From: Spirosoma panaciterrae DSM 21099
GTDB lineage: Bacteria; Bacteroidota; Bacteroidia; Cytophagales; Spirosomataceae
Direction of reading: 5' to 3'
Assembly: GCF_000374025.1 (NCBI RefSeq)
Contig: NZ_KB893206.1
Coordinates: forward strand, 277,966-341,965
Length of the DNA stretch: 64,000 nt
The notes under the pieces are model-generated. The model was not told the DNA's origin. It worked only from the letters and a program-made list of their open reading frames with translations, and made no database searches. Shown piece by piece: positions 54,593 through 62,518 of the stretch (its first letter is position 1; every line of letters begins with the position of its first letter). Made by a program: the position numbers and the translations under genes.

Positions 54593-55840
54593 TTAATGCT
54601 GCTTCAGAACCTGTTTTAGCAGTCGTTCTAATTCGGCCTGTTTTTGTTCCAGCGCCTGTAATCTTTCCTGCTGCTGCTGATTTACCTGCTGCTGATCACG
54701 GTTAGCCTTTTCCAACTGAATACTATACAGGGTTAATTCTTCTACCTTCTCCAACAAGGTTGCATTCATCTTCACCAGGTCAATTCCTTCCTTAGCTACC
54801 TGCTCTGCGGAGGGAATACCCGGTAAATGTTTATGCTGGTCAATATAAACCGCTACAGAGGGCAAGGAACGTAGTTGGTAGGATGGACTAAACACGTTAT
54901 CGCTCCACTCATTAGGGCTGTTGATGCGGAGTTGATATCGGGCTTTAACGACCTCCCCTTTTTCATTGACGGTTAGAAACTGGTCAGTAGCGTGTGTCGT
55001 TTGACTACTATTTGTTAGGTTAGATAGGCGTAGCCCACTCCGGTCTACTTCATCGGCAACGATCTCCAGCTTGCTGGTTGGGGTTGAAGTACCAATGCCA
55101 ACATTGACGCCATTGCCCAGAATTAAGGCATTGCTAGCCGCTACCCGACTGTTAGCACCAATGGCGATAGCGTTTTTCAGTCCATCCTCCGCCTGGCTGT
55201 TATAGCCCATTAAAACATTGTCATCGCTTGTAGTAATAGCAGTACCTGATAGGGGACCAATAATGATATTGTTATTACCTGTAGTGACATTTCGCCCTGC
55301 ATTACTTCCTAAAATCGTATTGAATTGCCCAGTTGTATTGTTAAAGCCCGCAAAATCACCCAAGAAGCAATTAAATCTTCCTGTTGAATTTAAAAAACCA
55401 CTGTAATAGCCAATAATTGTATTATTGCTACCTTGGTTGCCATGGCCTGCTGAATAACCCATAAATGTATTTTGACTGCCATCTGTGTTTGTTGCGCCTG
55501 CCAAGCCACCTATAAATGTGTTATTAGTACCAATGGTGTTCCTGTATCCTGTAGCAAACCCCATAAACGTGTTATATGAAGCCGTTGTATTATTAGTGCC
55601 AGCAGAAGCTCCTATAAACGTATTGGAAGCACCTGTTGTGTTATTAATTCCAGCCTGCCAGCCTAGAAAAGAATTTAAGTTACCTGTCATATTAGGATTG
55701 CTCCCCGCATTGTTGCCCACAAATGTATTATAATTGGCCGGTGTGGTAGAATTGGGGCTATTGACTACATAATTAGTCTGAGCTAGTAAAGGACTACTTA
55801 GCAGAAAAGAAAGTAGGTAGTAAATTTTATTCATTAACAC
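54593..55840 (-). CDS. Surface protein with 17-residue repeats and C-terminal coiled coil
   Basis: A 415-residue exported protein (start 55840 or 55834; leader ending SPLLAQ). Residues about 35-215 hold roughly ten copies of a 17-residue unit of the form NTFIGASAGTNNTTASY, with G at fixed positions and Asn/Thr in between, the head-repeat pattern of trimeric adhesins or phage-tail-like fibres. VGIGTSTPTSKLEIVADEVD follows, then a conserved Bacteroidota module (WSDNVFSPSYQLRSLPSVAV, then HKHLPGIPSAEQV and VKMNATLLEKVEELTLYSIQ). A Gln/Glu-rich coiled coil closes the protein. It is probably a trimeric surface fibre for adhesion. Confidence 0.78.
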   Translation of the reverse strand: MLMNKIYYLLSFLLSSPLLAQTNYVVNSPNSTTPANYNTFVGNNAGSNPNMTGNLNSFLGWQAGINNTTGASNTFIGASAGTNNTTASYNTFMGFATGYRNTIGTNNTFIGGLAGATNTDGSQNTFMGYSAGHGNQGSNNTIIGYYSGFLNSTGRFNCFLGDFAGFNNTTGQFNTILGSNAGRNVTTGNNNIIIGPLSGTAITTSDDNVLMGYNSQAEDGLKNAIAIGANSRVAASNALILGNGVNVGIGTSTPTSKLEIVADEVDRSGLRLSNLTNSSQTTHATDQFLTVNEKGEVVKARYQLRINSPNEWSDNVFSPSYQLRSLPSVAVYIDQHKHLPGIPSAEQVAKEGIDLVKMNATLLEKVEELTLYSIQLEKANRDQQQVNQQQQERLQALEQKQAELERLLKQVLKQH

Positions 55841-55904
55841 AGGAATGGTTTGGTTAATTTAGTAAACTAAGGGCTAATGTAGCAGAAATCATATCATGCT
55901 TAAC

Positions 55905-55938
55905 AAAAACGCCAGCCCTTTCCAGAGCCAGCGTTTTT
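55905..55938 (-). terminator. Terminator between mnmE and the repeat protein
   Basis: AAAAACGC at 55905-55912 pairs with GCGTTTTT at 55931-55938 with further partial pairing inside. On the minus strand it ends in a T-run, as expected for a terminator after mnmE. Confidence 0.6.
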
Positions 55939-56101
55939 GACACTCTCAACCTATTATAGCTTTCATTCAACCGTCTGACATGGTTGTAGCATTCATCAGT
56001 ACGACAAATAAATACGCGGTTAAGCCGGTAAATAGACTTGGAACGCAGCGCCATCGCTCGGGCGGCTGGTTAATAAGATGTAATTGTATTGTTGAGCGCG
56101 G

Positions 56102-57484
56102 TTACTTTCCAATGCAGAACTTACTGAAAATCGAGTCGAGCAAATCGTCGGTTGTGATTTCGCCGGTTAGTTGGCCGAGGTGCTGCAAGGCCACGCGTAA
56201 GTCCATCGCAAGCCAGTCGGGCGTTACCTGGTTATCGAGGCCAATAATAGCGCGGGCGAGAGCATTGTCAGTGGCGGTCAGGTGTTCGTAATGGCGGGCG
56301 TTGGTTACTACGGCACTGCCCGTTTGCATGGCGGTATCGGTGCGGGCACGGCTCGAGAGCGACGCTTTCAACTCGTCGATACGCTGGTCTTTGGCCGAAA
56401 TCCAGACGATAGACTCGTCTGCAAGGTTGTGGTTTATATGATCTCGCTGCGTGTCGGTCATTAAGTCGGCTTTGTTGCCAACCAGCAAATAGGGCTTTTC
56501 GGCGGCCTGCAGTTCGGCCAGGGTATGGGTTAGCTCATCGACAGTTGTGTTTGTTCCATCGAACAGATAAAGCACTAAAGCGGCATCCCGCATTTTCTGT
56601 TGAGTTCGCTCAATACCAATGGCTTCGATCTGATCGGTAGCTTGCCGTAATCCGGCGGTGTCGATGAGTCGGAAACGGATGCCATTGATGAACAACTCGT
56701 CTTCGATGACATCGCGGGTGGTGCCGGGAATATCCGAAACGATGGCTTTCTCTTCATTAAGCAACGCATTCAGAAGGGTTGATTTACCCGCGTTGGGTTT
56801 GCCGACAATGACCGTTGGGACCCCATTTTTAATGGCATTTCCGGTCGAAAATGAGTCGATCAGCGGGTGGAGTACACGCCGAATGTCGAGCATCAACTGA
56901 CGGAGTCGATCCCGGTGAGCAAATTCAACATCTTCCTCGCCAAAATCAAGTTCAAGTTCTACTAAAGCCACAAAATCAATCAGTTGCTGGCGCAGTTCTT
57001 TCAACTGTTTCGAAAATCCACCTCGTAGTTGGGTTAAGGCCGCCCGATGGCTGGCATCGGAGTCGGAGGCTATCAAATCGGCTACGGCTTCGGCCTGAAC
57101 CAGATCGAACTGGCCGTTCAGGAAGGCCCGTTGCGTAAATTCGCCTGGTCGGGCCAACCGAGCCCCCTCCTGCGTGAGCCGACGCAGAATTTGTTGGATG
57201 ATGAATTCGGAGCCGTGGCAGGAGATTTCGACGACGTCTTCTTTCGTGAATGATTTTGGGGCCCGGAAAACGGTGACCAAGACTTCATCAATGATACTTC
57301 CGTCAGGATTTCGCAGGGTTCCGAAGTGCGCGGTATGACTGTCCTGCTGGGTAAGATCTTTACCCCGGAATATACGATTGGTAATGACAATAGCTCCTTC
57401 GCCCGATACCCGAATAACGGCAATGGCTCCAATACCGGGTGCGGTGGCTAAGGCCGCAATAGGTTCTAATTGAAAAATAGACAT
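56102..57484 (-). CDS. mnmE: tRNA modification GTPase MnmE
   Basis: A 460-residue protein. The N-terminal folate-binding domain (PIAALATAPGIGAIAVIRVS, then GYAFGTL-like FGTLRNPDG), a helical domain and an inserted Ras-like G domain are all present: GKPNAGKSTLLNALL (P-loop), DIPGTTRDVIED (switch I), DTAGLRQATD and GNKADL. It ends with the catalytic CIGK (Cys457). With MnmG it installs the cmnm5 group on uridine 34 of certain tRNAs. It is full length for the family. Confidence 0.97.
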   Translation of the reverse strand: MSIFQLEPIAALATAPGIGAIAVIRVSGEGAIVITNRIFRGKDLTQQDSHTAHFGTLRNPDGSIIDEVLVTVFRAPKSFTKEDVVEISCHGSEFIIQQILRRLTQEGARLARPGEFTQRAFLNGQFDLVQAEAVADLIASDSDASHRAALTQLRGGFSKQLKELRQQLIDFVALVELELDFGEEDVEFAHRDRLRQLMLDIRRVLHPLIDSFSTGNAIKNGVPTVIVGKPNAGKSTLLNALLNEEKAIVSDIPGTTRDVIEDELFINGIRFRLIDTAGLRQATDQIEAIGIERTQQKMRDAALVLYLFDGTNTTVDELTHTLAELQAAEKPYLLVGNKADLMTDTQRDHINHNLADESIVWISAKDQRIDELKASLSSRARTDTAMQTGSAVVTNARHYEHLTATDNALARAIIGLDNQVTPDWLAMDLRVALQHLGQLTGEITTDDLLDSIFSKFCIGK

Positions 57485-57562
57485 AACTCTGTGAGTCTCT
57501 GTATAGCTCTTTTATCTCCGGGTAATACCTGCTGTACAGAGACATACGGAGAAAACGAAGAT

Positions 57563-58633
57563 TTACCGAGGGAAAATAGAAAAGCGATTCAAGAGATCAA
57601 CCATCCGTTTTTCGAATGATACTTCCGGAACACCAAGCCAGTTGGCGTATTTATCGCCCAGGAAGAAACGTATTTCACCGGCTGCGAGGTTCCGTATGGT
57701 TTCGGGACGAGCTTGTCTGGATGGGCCGAACGGGTTCATATCCCCTGCTGCATTGGCCTGAACAGGAAGAGCTTCGGCCATTGCATTCAGTAAGGCACGC
57801 GTTAGCCCAACACCAGCTTCGGACGGCGAAAACTGTCGGCGGAGAATGGCCTGATGAAGTACAAATGCTTCGCGTAGGTTTTTAGGCAGTAGCTCCTTTG
57901 CCACACCGTTAAGATAACTCACTACATTGATGTGATGCAGGTAGTCTTCCTCTTCCTGCTCGCTGGCCGGGATGCCGAGTTTTCGCAATCCGAGTAAAAC
58001 GATATACGAAAACGTAAGATTGGTTCCGGCCATATCCTCCTGATTGACAGGGTAGCCCCAGTCCATATTCCACCGCCCGGAGTGCAGCGAAAACCAGCGG
58101 GCACCCGCATGAATCAGCCGGATTTTTGCCGTTCGGGATACGGCTTGTCCAGTAGACCATTCTTTAGGATTGTTGACAGCATACACCCATTCGCCGGTTT
58201 CGCGTAAGCGACGAACGGTGTCATTTTTAATGCGCTCGGTGAGCCAGAGTACCTGAGCGCCTTTGGCACCCAGATAGGAGTAAGGCAGCGAAAAAAAGCC
58301 AAGTATAAGGCCGATCTGCTGGGCGTGTTTCTGGAAAAAGCGCATGCCCCGATTCATCGTTGCCGAGTCGGCCCAGTCGGGCACATGGGTATAGGAGGCA
58401 AAAAAATCCTGCACCGCTGGGTGTAGGGTAGCCGTTGAAAAGTCAGTTGTATCCCCTAGCCAGCTCATCAGCGATCGTAAATCGGCGGCTCCACCTATTT
58501 CGACTACAGAGGCTATCACGGCATCGGCTACAGGATCGCCCTGCTGGCGGTATTGATCCAGTATGGCGTCGGAAAAGACACGGGTAGGCTTGATGAACGT
58601 TGGCATTGGGGAACGGGCTTTCAAAACCAACAT
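57563..58633 (-). CDS. Oxygenase MpaB family protein (DUF2236)
   Basis: A 356-residue protein (an ATG at 58606 is an alternative start). Family features: MNRGMRFFQKHAQQIGLILG, SLPYSYLGAKGAQVLWLTER, RIRLIHAGARWFSLHSGRW-like segment, WGYPVNQEDMAGTNLTFSYI and LHHINVVSYLNGVAKELLP. Related proteins include latex-clearing Lcp-type and MpaB-type haem enzymes; the two His (RLIHAG, YLHHIN) could be haem ligands. The substrate is unknown. It lies 18 bases from the metallo-hydrolase gene on the same strand. Confidence 0.78.
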   Translation of the reverse strand: MLVLKARSPMPTFIKPTRVFSDAILDQYRQQGDPVADAVIASVVEIGGAADLRSLMSWLGDTTDFSTATLHPAVQDFFASYTHVPDWADSATMNRGMRFFQKHAQQIGLILGFFSLPYSYLGAKGAQVLWLTERIKNDTVRRLRETGEWVYAVNNPKEWSTGQAVSRTAKIRLIHAGARWFSLHSGRWNMDWGYPVNQEDMAGTNLTFSYIVLLGLRKLGIPASEQEEEDYLHHINVVSYLNGVAKELLPKNLREAFVLHQAILRRQFSPSEAGVGLTRALLNAMAEALPVQANAAGDMNPFGPSRQARPETIRNLAAGEIRFFLGDKYANWLGVPEVSFEKRMVDLLNRFSIFPR

Positions 58634-58651
58634 CTTTTTCAGGTTTTCGGT

Positions 58652-59413
58652 TTACAGTTTGATCTGCAAGCCATCGTACCCCAGCCGGATATTAGGTGGT
58701 AGCTCCTTTTCGACCTCGCTATGCAGGCCCAGTTTGTGGCTGATGTGCACAAAATACGTTCGGTCGGCATTGACACGCTGGGCGAGGGCTATGGCCTGGT
58801 CGAGGGTAAAATGTGAAATATGTGCCTGCCGCTGAAGCGCATCGACCACTAGAATGCGTGTGCCATACACCTTTTCCAATTCCTCGTCGGAAATGTAATT
58901 CAGGTCGGTCAGGTAGGTGAAATCACCCATGCGGAATCCATAAACGGGTAATTTATGGTGCATTACTTCGATCGGAATTACCCGAATATCGAGGAGGTCG
59001 AACGGTTCATTATGAATCTCATGCAACCGAACATGGGGCGTGCCGGGGTATTTGTGCTCGGCAAAAATGTAGGCAAATTCCCGTTGTAATTGGGCCAGAA
59101 CGGTTGGGCGGCCGTAGATGGGTATATCCTGCCCCGAACGGAAATTGTAGGCACGAATCTCGTCGAGTCCGGCTGTGTGGTCCTTGTGTTCGTGGGTGAA
59201 CAGGACGGCATCGAGCTGCTGAAGATTCAGCCGCAGTACCTGCTGGCGGAAGTCGGGTCCGGTGTCGATTACGAAGCTACGCCCATTCACGGCAATATGA
59301 ACCGAGGTACGAAGGCGTTTATCCCGAAAATCGACAGACCGGCACACATCGCACTGGCAGCCAATGAGCGGCACACCTGACGAAGTGCCAGTACCAAGCA
59401 GGGTGATAAGCAT
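58652..59413 (-). CDS. PhnP-like metallo-beta-lactamase-fold hydrolase
   Basis: A 253-residue cytoplasmic protein from the ATG at 59413; the frame continues upstream only through a low-complexity inverted repeat. MLITLLGTGTSSGVPLIGCQ, then CDVC (extra Zn site), FVIDTGPDFRQQVLR, the metal motif FTHEHKDHTAGLDEIRAYNF, YLTDLNYISDEELEKVYG and HISHKLGLH match the phosphodiesterase branch of the MBL fold. A cyclic phosphate or nucleotide ester is the usual substrate class. It is co-directional with the MpaB-like gene. Confidence 0.88.
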   Translation of the reverse strand: MLITLLGTGTSSGVPLIGCQCDVCRSVDFRDKRLRTSVHIAVNGRSFVIDTGPDFRQQVLRLNLQQLDAVLFTHEHKDHTAGLDEIRAYNFRSGQDIPIYGRPTVLAQLQREFAYIFAEHKYPGTPHVRLHEIHNEPFDLLDIRVIPIEVMHHKLPVYGFRMGDFTYLTDLNYISDEELEKVYGTRILVVDALQRQAHISHFTLDQAIALAQRVNADRTYFVHISHKLGLHSEVEKELPPNIRLGYDGLQIKL

Positions 59414-59489
59414 AAAGAGCGAAAGAGTGAATGAGTGAAAGAGTGAAAAGCCGTTGCGAGCCCGTCGCTCATTCACTCTTTCGCTCTTT
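59414..59489. repeat. 22-bp inverted repeat at the metallo-hydrolase start
   Basis: Arms 59414-59435 and 59468-59489 are exact reverse complements with a 32-base loop. Each is made of GAGTGAAAGAGTGAATG-like short direct repeats. It abuts the start codon at 59413, so the stem could affect translation of that gene. Confidence 0.8.
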
Positions 59490-59495
59490 CACTCA

Positions 59496-59876
59496 TTATT
59501 TATCCGTCAGTTGATTAACAACTTCGACCAGTCGGTCAAAATTGAGGGGTTTTACGAGTACGTCGTTAAACCCGGCTGTTTTGAATTCTTCTTCCGTGTA
59601 ATTTTTGGCGTTGCCGGTAATGGCCACGATGGGAACGTTGGCTTTGGTCTGATCGGATAATGCCCGAACGCGCCGAACGCACTCCATACCATCCATCAGC
59701 GGCATGTTGATGTCGAGCAGGAGGATGCTGAAATCTTCTTTTTCCAGAATTTGCAATACCTGTTCCCCATTTTTAACGGCGGTAATGTCGTAGTTCTGGA
59801 ACTCAAGAATTTTGCGGGCCAGATTCTGGATAACGGAGCTATCTTCGGCAATCAGGACGCGTTTGGAAGCTGACAT
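59496..59876 (-). CDS. Single-domain response regulator (receiver)
   Basis: A 126-residue receiver with no output domain. Acidic pocket Glu11/Asp12, phosphoacceptor Asp55 in ILLLDINMPLMDGMECVRRV, Thr87 in VAITGNA and Lys109 in VLVKPLN are all present. It is likely a phosphorelay or motility/stress switch partner for an unlinked histidine kinase. Confidence 0.93.
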   Translation of the reverse strand: MSASKRVLIAEDSSVIQNLARKILEFQNYDITAVKNGEQVLQILEKEDFSILLLDINMPLMDGMECVRRVRALSDQTKANVPIVAITGNAKNYTEEEFKTAGFNDVLVKPLNFDRLVEVVNQLTDK

Positions 59877-60092
59877 AAGCTATATGAGATCGTGGTTTCT
59901 AATTAAAGTGGTGAAATTATGGAGTTAAATCGGCAAACGCAAAACGGTATTTTGGTCGAAATGCATCCATAATTGCTTTTTACCTACCGGTCTTGAAAAC
60001 ACTGACCAGCTTGAAATCGTAAAAACGTTTTGGTTTTCATACCTTAAGGAAGCCGATTCATAACTAGGCTGGAGGTTTAGATAATCCCCGTT

Positions 60093-60605
60093 TTAAACGA
60101 TCTCTTTTCTCATAACTGTAAATTCCAGTGGCTGTTTAGGCAAACCGAAACTTGGATCATTGGGAAACGGTTTGATTTCACCGGTCGATCGGTAGCCACG
60201 TCGCTCATACCAGGCTATCAGCTCATGCCGAACGGTAATGACGGTCATGATAATGGCGCTACAGTGCTGGTTACGGGCTATTAGCTCCGCAGCGGTCAGT
60301 AGGTTTTTTCCAATCCCCTTTGCCTGGGCTTCGGGCGAAACCGTGAGCATACCCAGATAAAGCTCGTCGCCTTTTTTCTCCAGATAAACGCAGCCCAGCA
60401 GTTGAGCATCTTCTTTGTAGAGTAAAATGATGGCGTTCGGGTTCTGGATCATGGTTGTCAGACCCGGCTCGTCGGTACGAATGCCACTCAGCAAATCAGC
60501 TTCGGTGGTCCAGCCTTTTTTGGAGCTTTCGCCCCGATAGGCGCTATTAACCAGCCTATTTAAAGCGGGAATGTCGAGTTCGGTAGCGGGTGTTAGCTCG
60601 GTCAT
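60093..60605 (-). CDS. GNAT-family N-acetyltransferase
   Basis: A 170-residue protein. The acetyl-CoA-binding motif A is LGMLTVSPEAQAKGIGKNLL (Q-x-x-G-x-G), followed by IARNQHCSAIIMTVITVRHE and LIAWYERRGYRSTGE. The substrate is unknown. It is monocistronic by spacing. Confidence 0.9.
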   Translation of the reverse strand: MTELTPATELDIPALNRLVNSAYRGESSKKGWTTEADLLSGIRTDEPGLTTMIQNPNAIILLYKEDAQLLGCVYLEKKGDELYLGMLTVSPEAQAKGIGKNLLTAAELIARNQHCSAIIMTVITVRHELIAWYERRGYRSTGEIKPFPNDPSFGLPKQPLEFTVMRKEIV

Positions 60606-60703
60606 TTGATGGTCATTTAGAGTCGTTCGCTACGCGTCGTTCAGGTGCCTGTTTGGTGGTTAACTGGCAATCAAATGACGGATAGCGCTTAAAATGGATG
60701 GCT

Positions 60704-62257
60704 TTATTTAACAACTTCTCTGAAATCGAGCTGCTGAATAAGGGCAGGATTTTCGGGCGTCAGAGTGAAAAATACGTCGATATTGGTTTTTTCGCCTTCG
60801 AGCAGGAAATGGCCCCGTAGCTGGTTTTCGGGAATCAGTTCACCAACCCGTTGAATTTTTCCGGCCTTCGTGTATAAATCCTGTACGGTTTTCCGGCGGA
60901 TGGCGACCGATTTGTCGGGGAAGAAGTTTTCGGCAAAAAGGCCACTTTGCTCGGCACCGGTCCAGTCGGGTAACAGCTTTATGAGTTCGGCTTTGCGTTG
61001 GGCCAGAATGGGTGAAACGGGAAGTTGGCGGGGCTGTAATTTGCCGATAGCTACCAGTGTATCCAGGACAGCGGTATTAACGGAACCCATTCCGGCATAG
61101 GTTAGATTGGCGTACGAAATAACCCCAATGCCATAATCGGGCAGAATGCGCCACTGGCTCCCAAAACCGGGCAGGCCACCGCTATGGCCTACCCCAACCT
61201 GCCCTGTACAATTCTTGCTCCAGCCCAGCCCGTATCCGTATCCGCTGGCGGTAGGGCATACCTGACCGGCCCCGTTTCGAGCCTGGGTAAATAAGCCCGA
61301 AAAGGTCCAGGGCTGCTGCATTTCGCGGATCGAGCTTCGTTTGATGGGGCCTGTATCCGCATCGTTTTTAGGAGGCCAGGCCGCTTCGTGCAGAGCAACG
61401 TATTTACTGAAATCGTCGATGGAGGTAATCAATCCACCCATTGCCCCGTAGGAACCGTCGTGCAGCAGGGGCTCTTCCAGCCATGTGTCGCCCTGCCAGC
61501 GGTAGCCCAATGCCAGCTTGTCGGCGGGTACGCGGGTGTATTCCCATTGCGTGTCGTTCATACCCAGCGGCTTCAGGATGGTGTCGGTAATGTACTGCTG
61601 ATACGGTTTGCCCGAAACCACTGTGATGATATGCCCCAGCATGGCAAAGCCCAGGTTACTGTACTCATACGCAAAACTCGGTACGTTGGCATTGGAAATC
61701 CCGTCTTTAATGAGTTTGAGCAAATCCGCGTCCGAATCGGCCAGTTGACGGTCGCCCCAGGGGTTATCTTCAGGAAAGCCAGCCGAGTGGGTCAATAAGT
61801 TGCGAACCGTAATTTTTGGCGCATCGGCTGTGAGGTACTTATGCGATTTTAGTTCGGGAATATATAGTTCGGCGGGGTCATCGAGCCGGAGTTTGCCTTC
61901 GTCGCGGAGTTTCAGAATGGCCATGCCCGTCAGGCTTTTGGTCATCGACGCAATGCGGAATAAGGACTTAGGCGTTGCCGGCGTTTTTTTCGCTACGTCG
62001 GTATACCCAATTCCACCAGCATATACCAGTTTGCCATCCAGCACAATGCCGAAAGCCACGCCCGGAAAGTGTCGCTTTTCGGCTGCGTCTTTAAATAGCT
62101 TCTCAACAATGGGGAAAGCCGCTTCCAGTTTCTTTAGTCGATCACCATCAATGAAGGTGGGCGGCTGATAGGTGGATACATGCGATACAGAGCGATTTGG
62201 GCTTGTTTGGGCAAGGGCTGAGGTAGCCGTAAGAAGACAAAGGAGTAGTTTTTTCAT
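60704..62257 (-). CDS. Exported serine hydrolase, class C beta-lactamase/DD-peptidase-like
   Basis: A 517-residue protein with a signal peptide (MKKLLLCLLTATSALAQ). Motif 1 is Ser104-x-x-Lys107 in FRIASMTKSLTG, motif 2 is Tyr199-Ser-Asn201 in YEYSNLGFAMLG, and motif 3 is HSGG in VGVGHSGGLPGFGS, where beta-lactamases have KTG. HSGG is usual for esterase/peptidase members. A 120-residue C-terminal extension follows. It is likely a periplasmic peptidase or esterase rather than a resistance enzyme. Confidence 0.88.
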   Translation of the reverse strand: MKKLLLCLLTATSALAQTSPNRSVSHVSTYQPPTFIDGDRLKKLEAAFPIVEKLFKDAAEKRHFPGVAFGIVLDGKLVYAGGIGYTDVAKKTPATPKSLFRIASMTKSLTGMAILKLRDEGKLRLDDPAELYIPELKSHKYLTADAPKITVRNLLTHSAGFPEDNPWGDRQLADSDADLLKLIKDGISNANVPSFAYEYSNLGFAMLGHIITVVSGKPYQQYITDTILKPLGMNDTQWEYTRVPADKLALGYRWQGDTWLEEPLLHDGSYGAMGGLITSIDDFSKYVALHEAAWPPKNDADTGPIKRSSIREMQQPWTFSGLFTQARNGAGQVCPTASGYGYGLGWSKNCTGQVGVGHSGGLPGFGSQWRILPDYGIGVISYANLTYAGMGSVNTAVLDTLVAIGKLQPRQLPVSPILAQRKAELIKLLPDWTGAEQSGLFAENFFPDKSVAIRRKTVQDLYTKAGKIQRVGELIPENQLRGHFLLEGEKTNIDVFFTLTPENPALIQQLDFREVVK

Positions 62258-62418
62258 AGTTAGGTTGTTTCAGTTTGTCGGAAATTGTTCTACTCGCAAA
62301 GAACGCAAAGTTTGTTGCAAAGCACGCACTGGGCCGAAAACGCTTTTTGACTGGCCGAAAATTGAGTCACCAGCTAAAAGCGACTCCCGGAATTTTAGGA
62401 AGTCATGATGATATACCG

Positions 62419-62473
62419 CATCGGAGTCGAATGTTTGTAGAAATCATGTACGCTAATACATTCGACTCCGATG
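62419..62473. repeat. 16-bp inverted repeat after the amylase gene
   Basis: Arms 62419-62434 and 62458-62473 are exact reverse complements (CATCGGAGTCGAATGT and its mirror) with a 23-base loop. It lies 46 bases past the amylase stop on the minus strand, with no T-run. It may be a terminator or a dispersed palindrome. Confidence 0.65.
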
Positions 62474-62518
62474 GGAGTGGATTGGCCAACTACCTTCGTG
62501 CCCTTTGCAGAAATTACG

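Noticed and set aside
55170..55760. Regular repeats suggesting a CRISPR array
   Set aside because: The period is about 51 bases, in frame and divergent; it encodes protein repeats with no constant repeat/variable spacer pattern.
55940..56101. Possible tRNA or small RNA between mnmE and the repeat protein
   Set aside because: No cloverleaf or T-loop consensus could be drawn.
60704..62257. Beta-lactamase resistance gene
   Set aside because: Motif 3 is HSGG, not KTG, and a C-terminal extension is present; a peptidase/esterase-like member is more likely.
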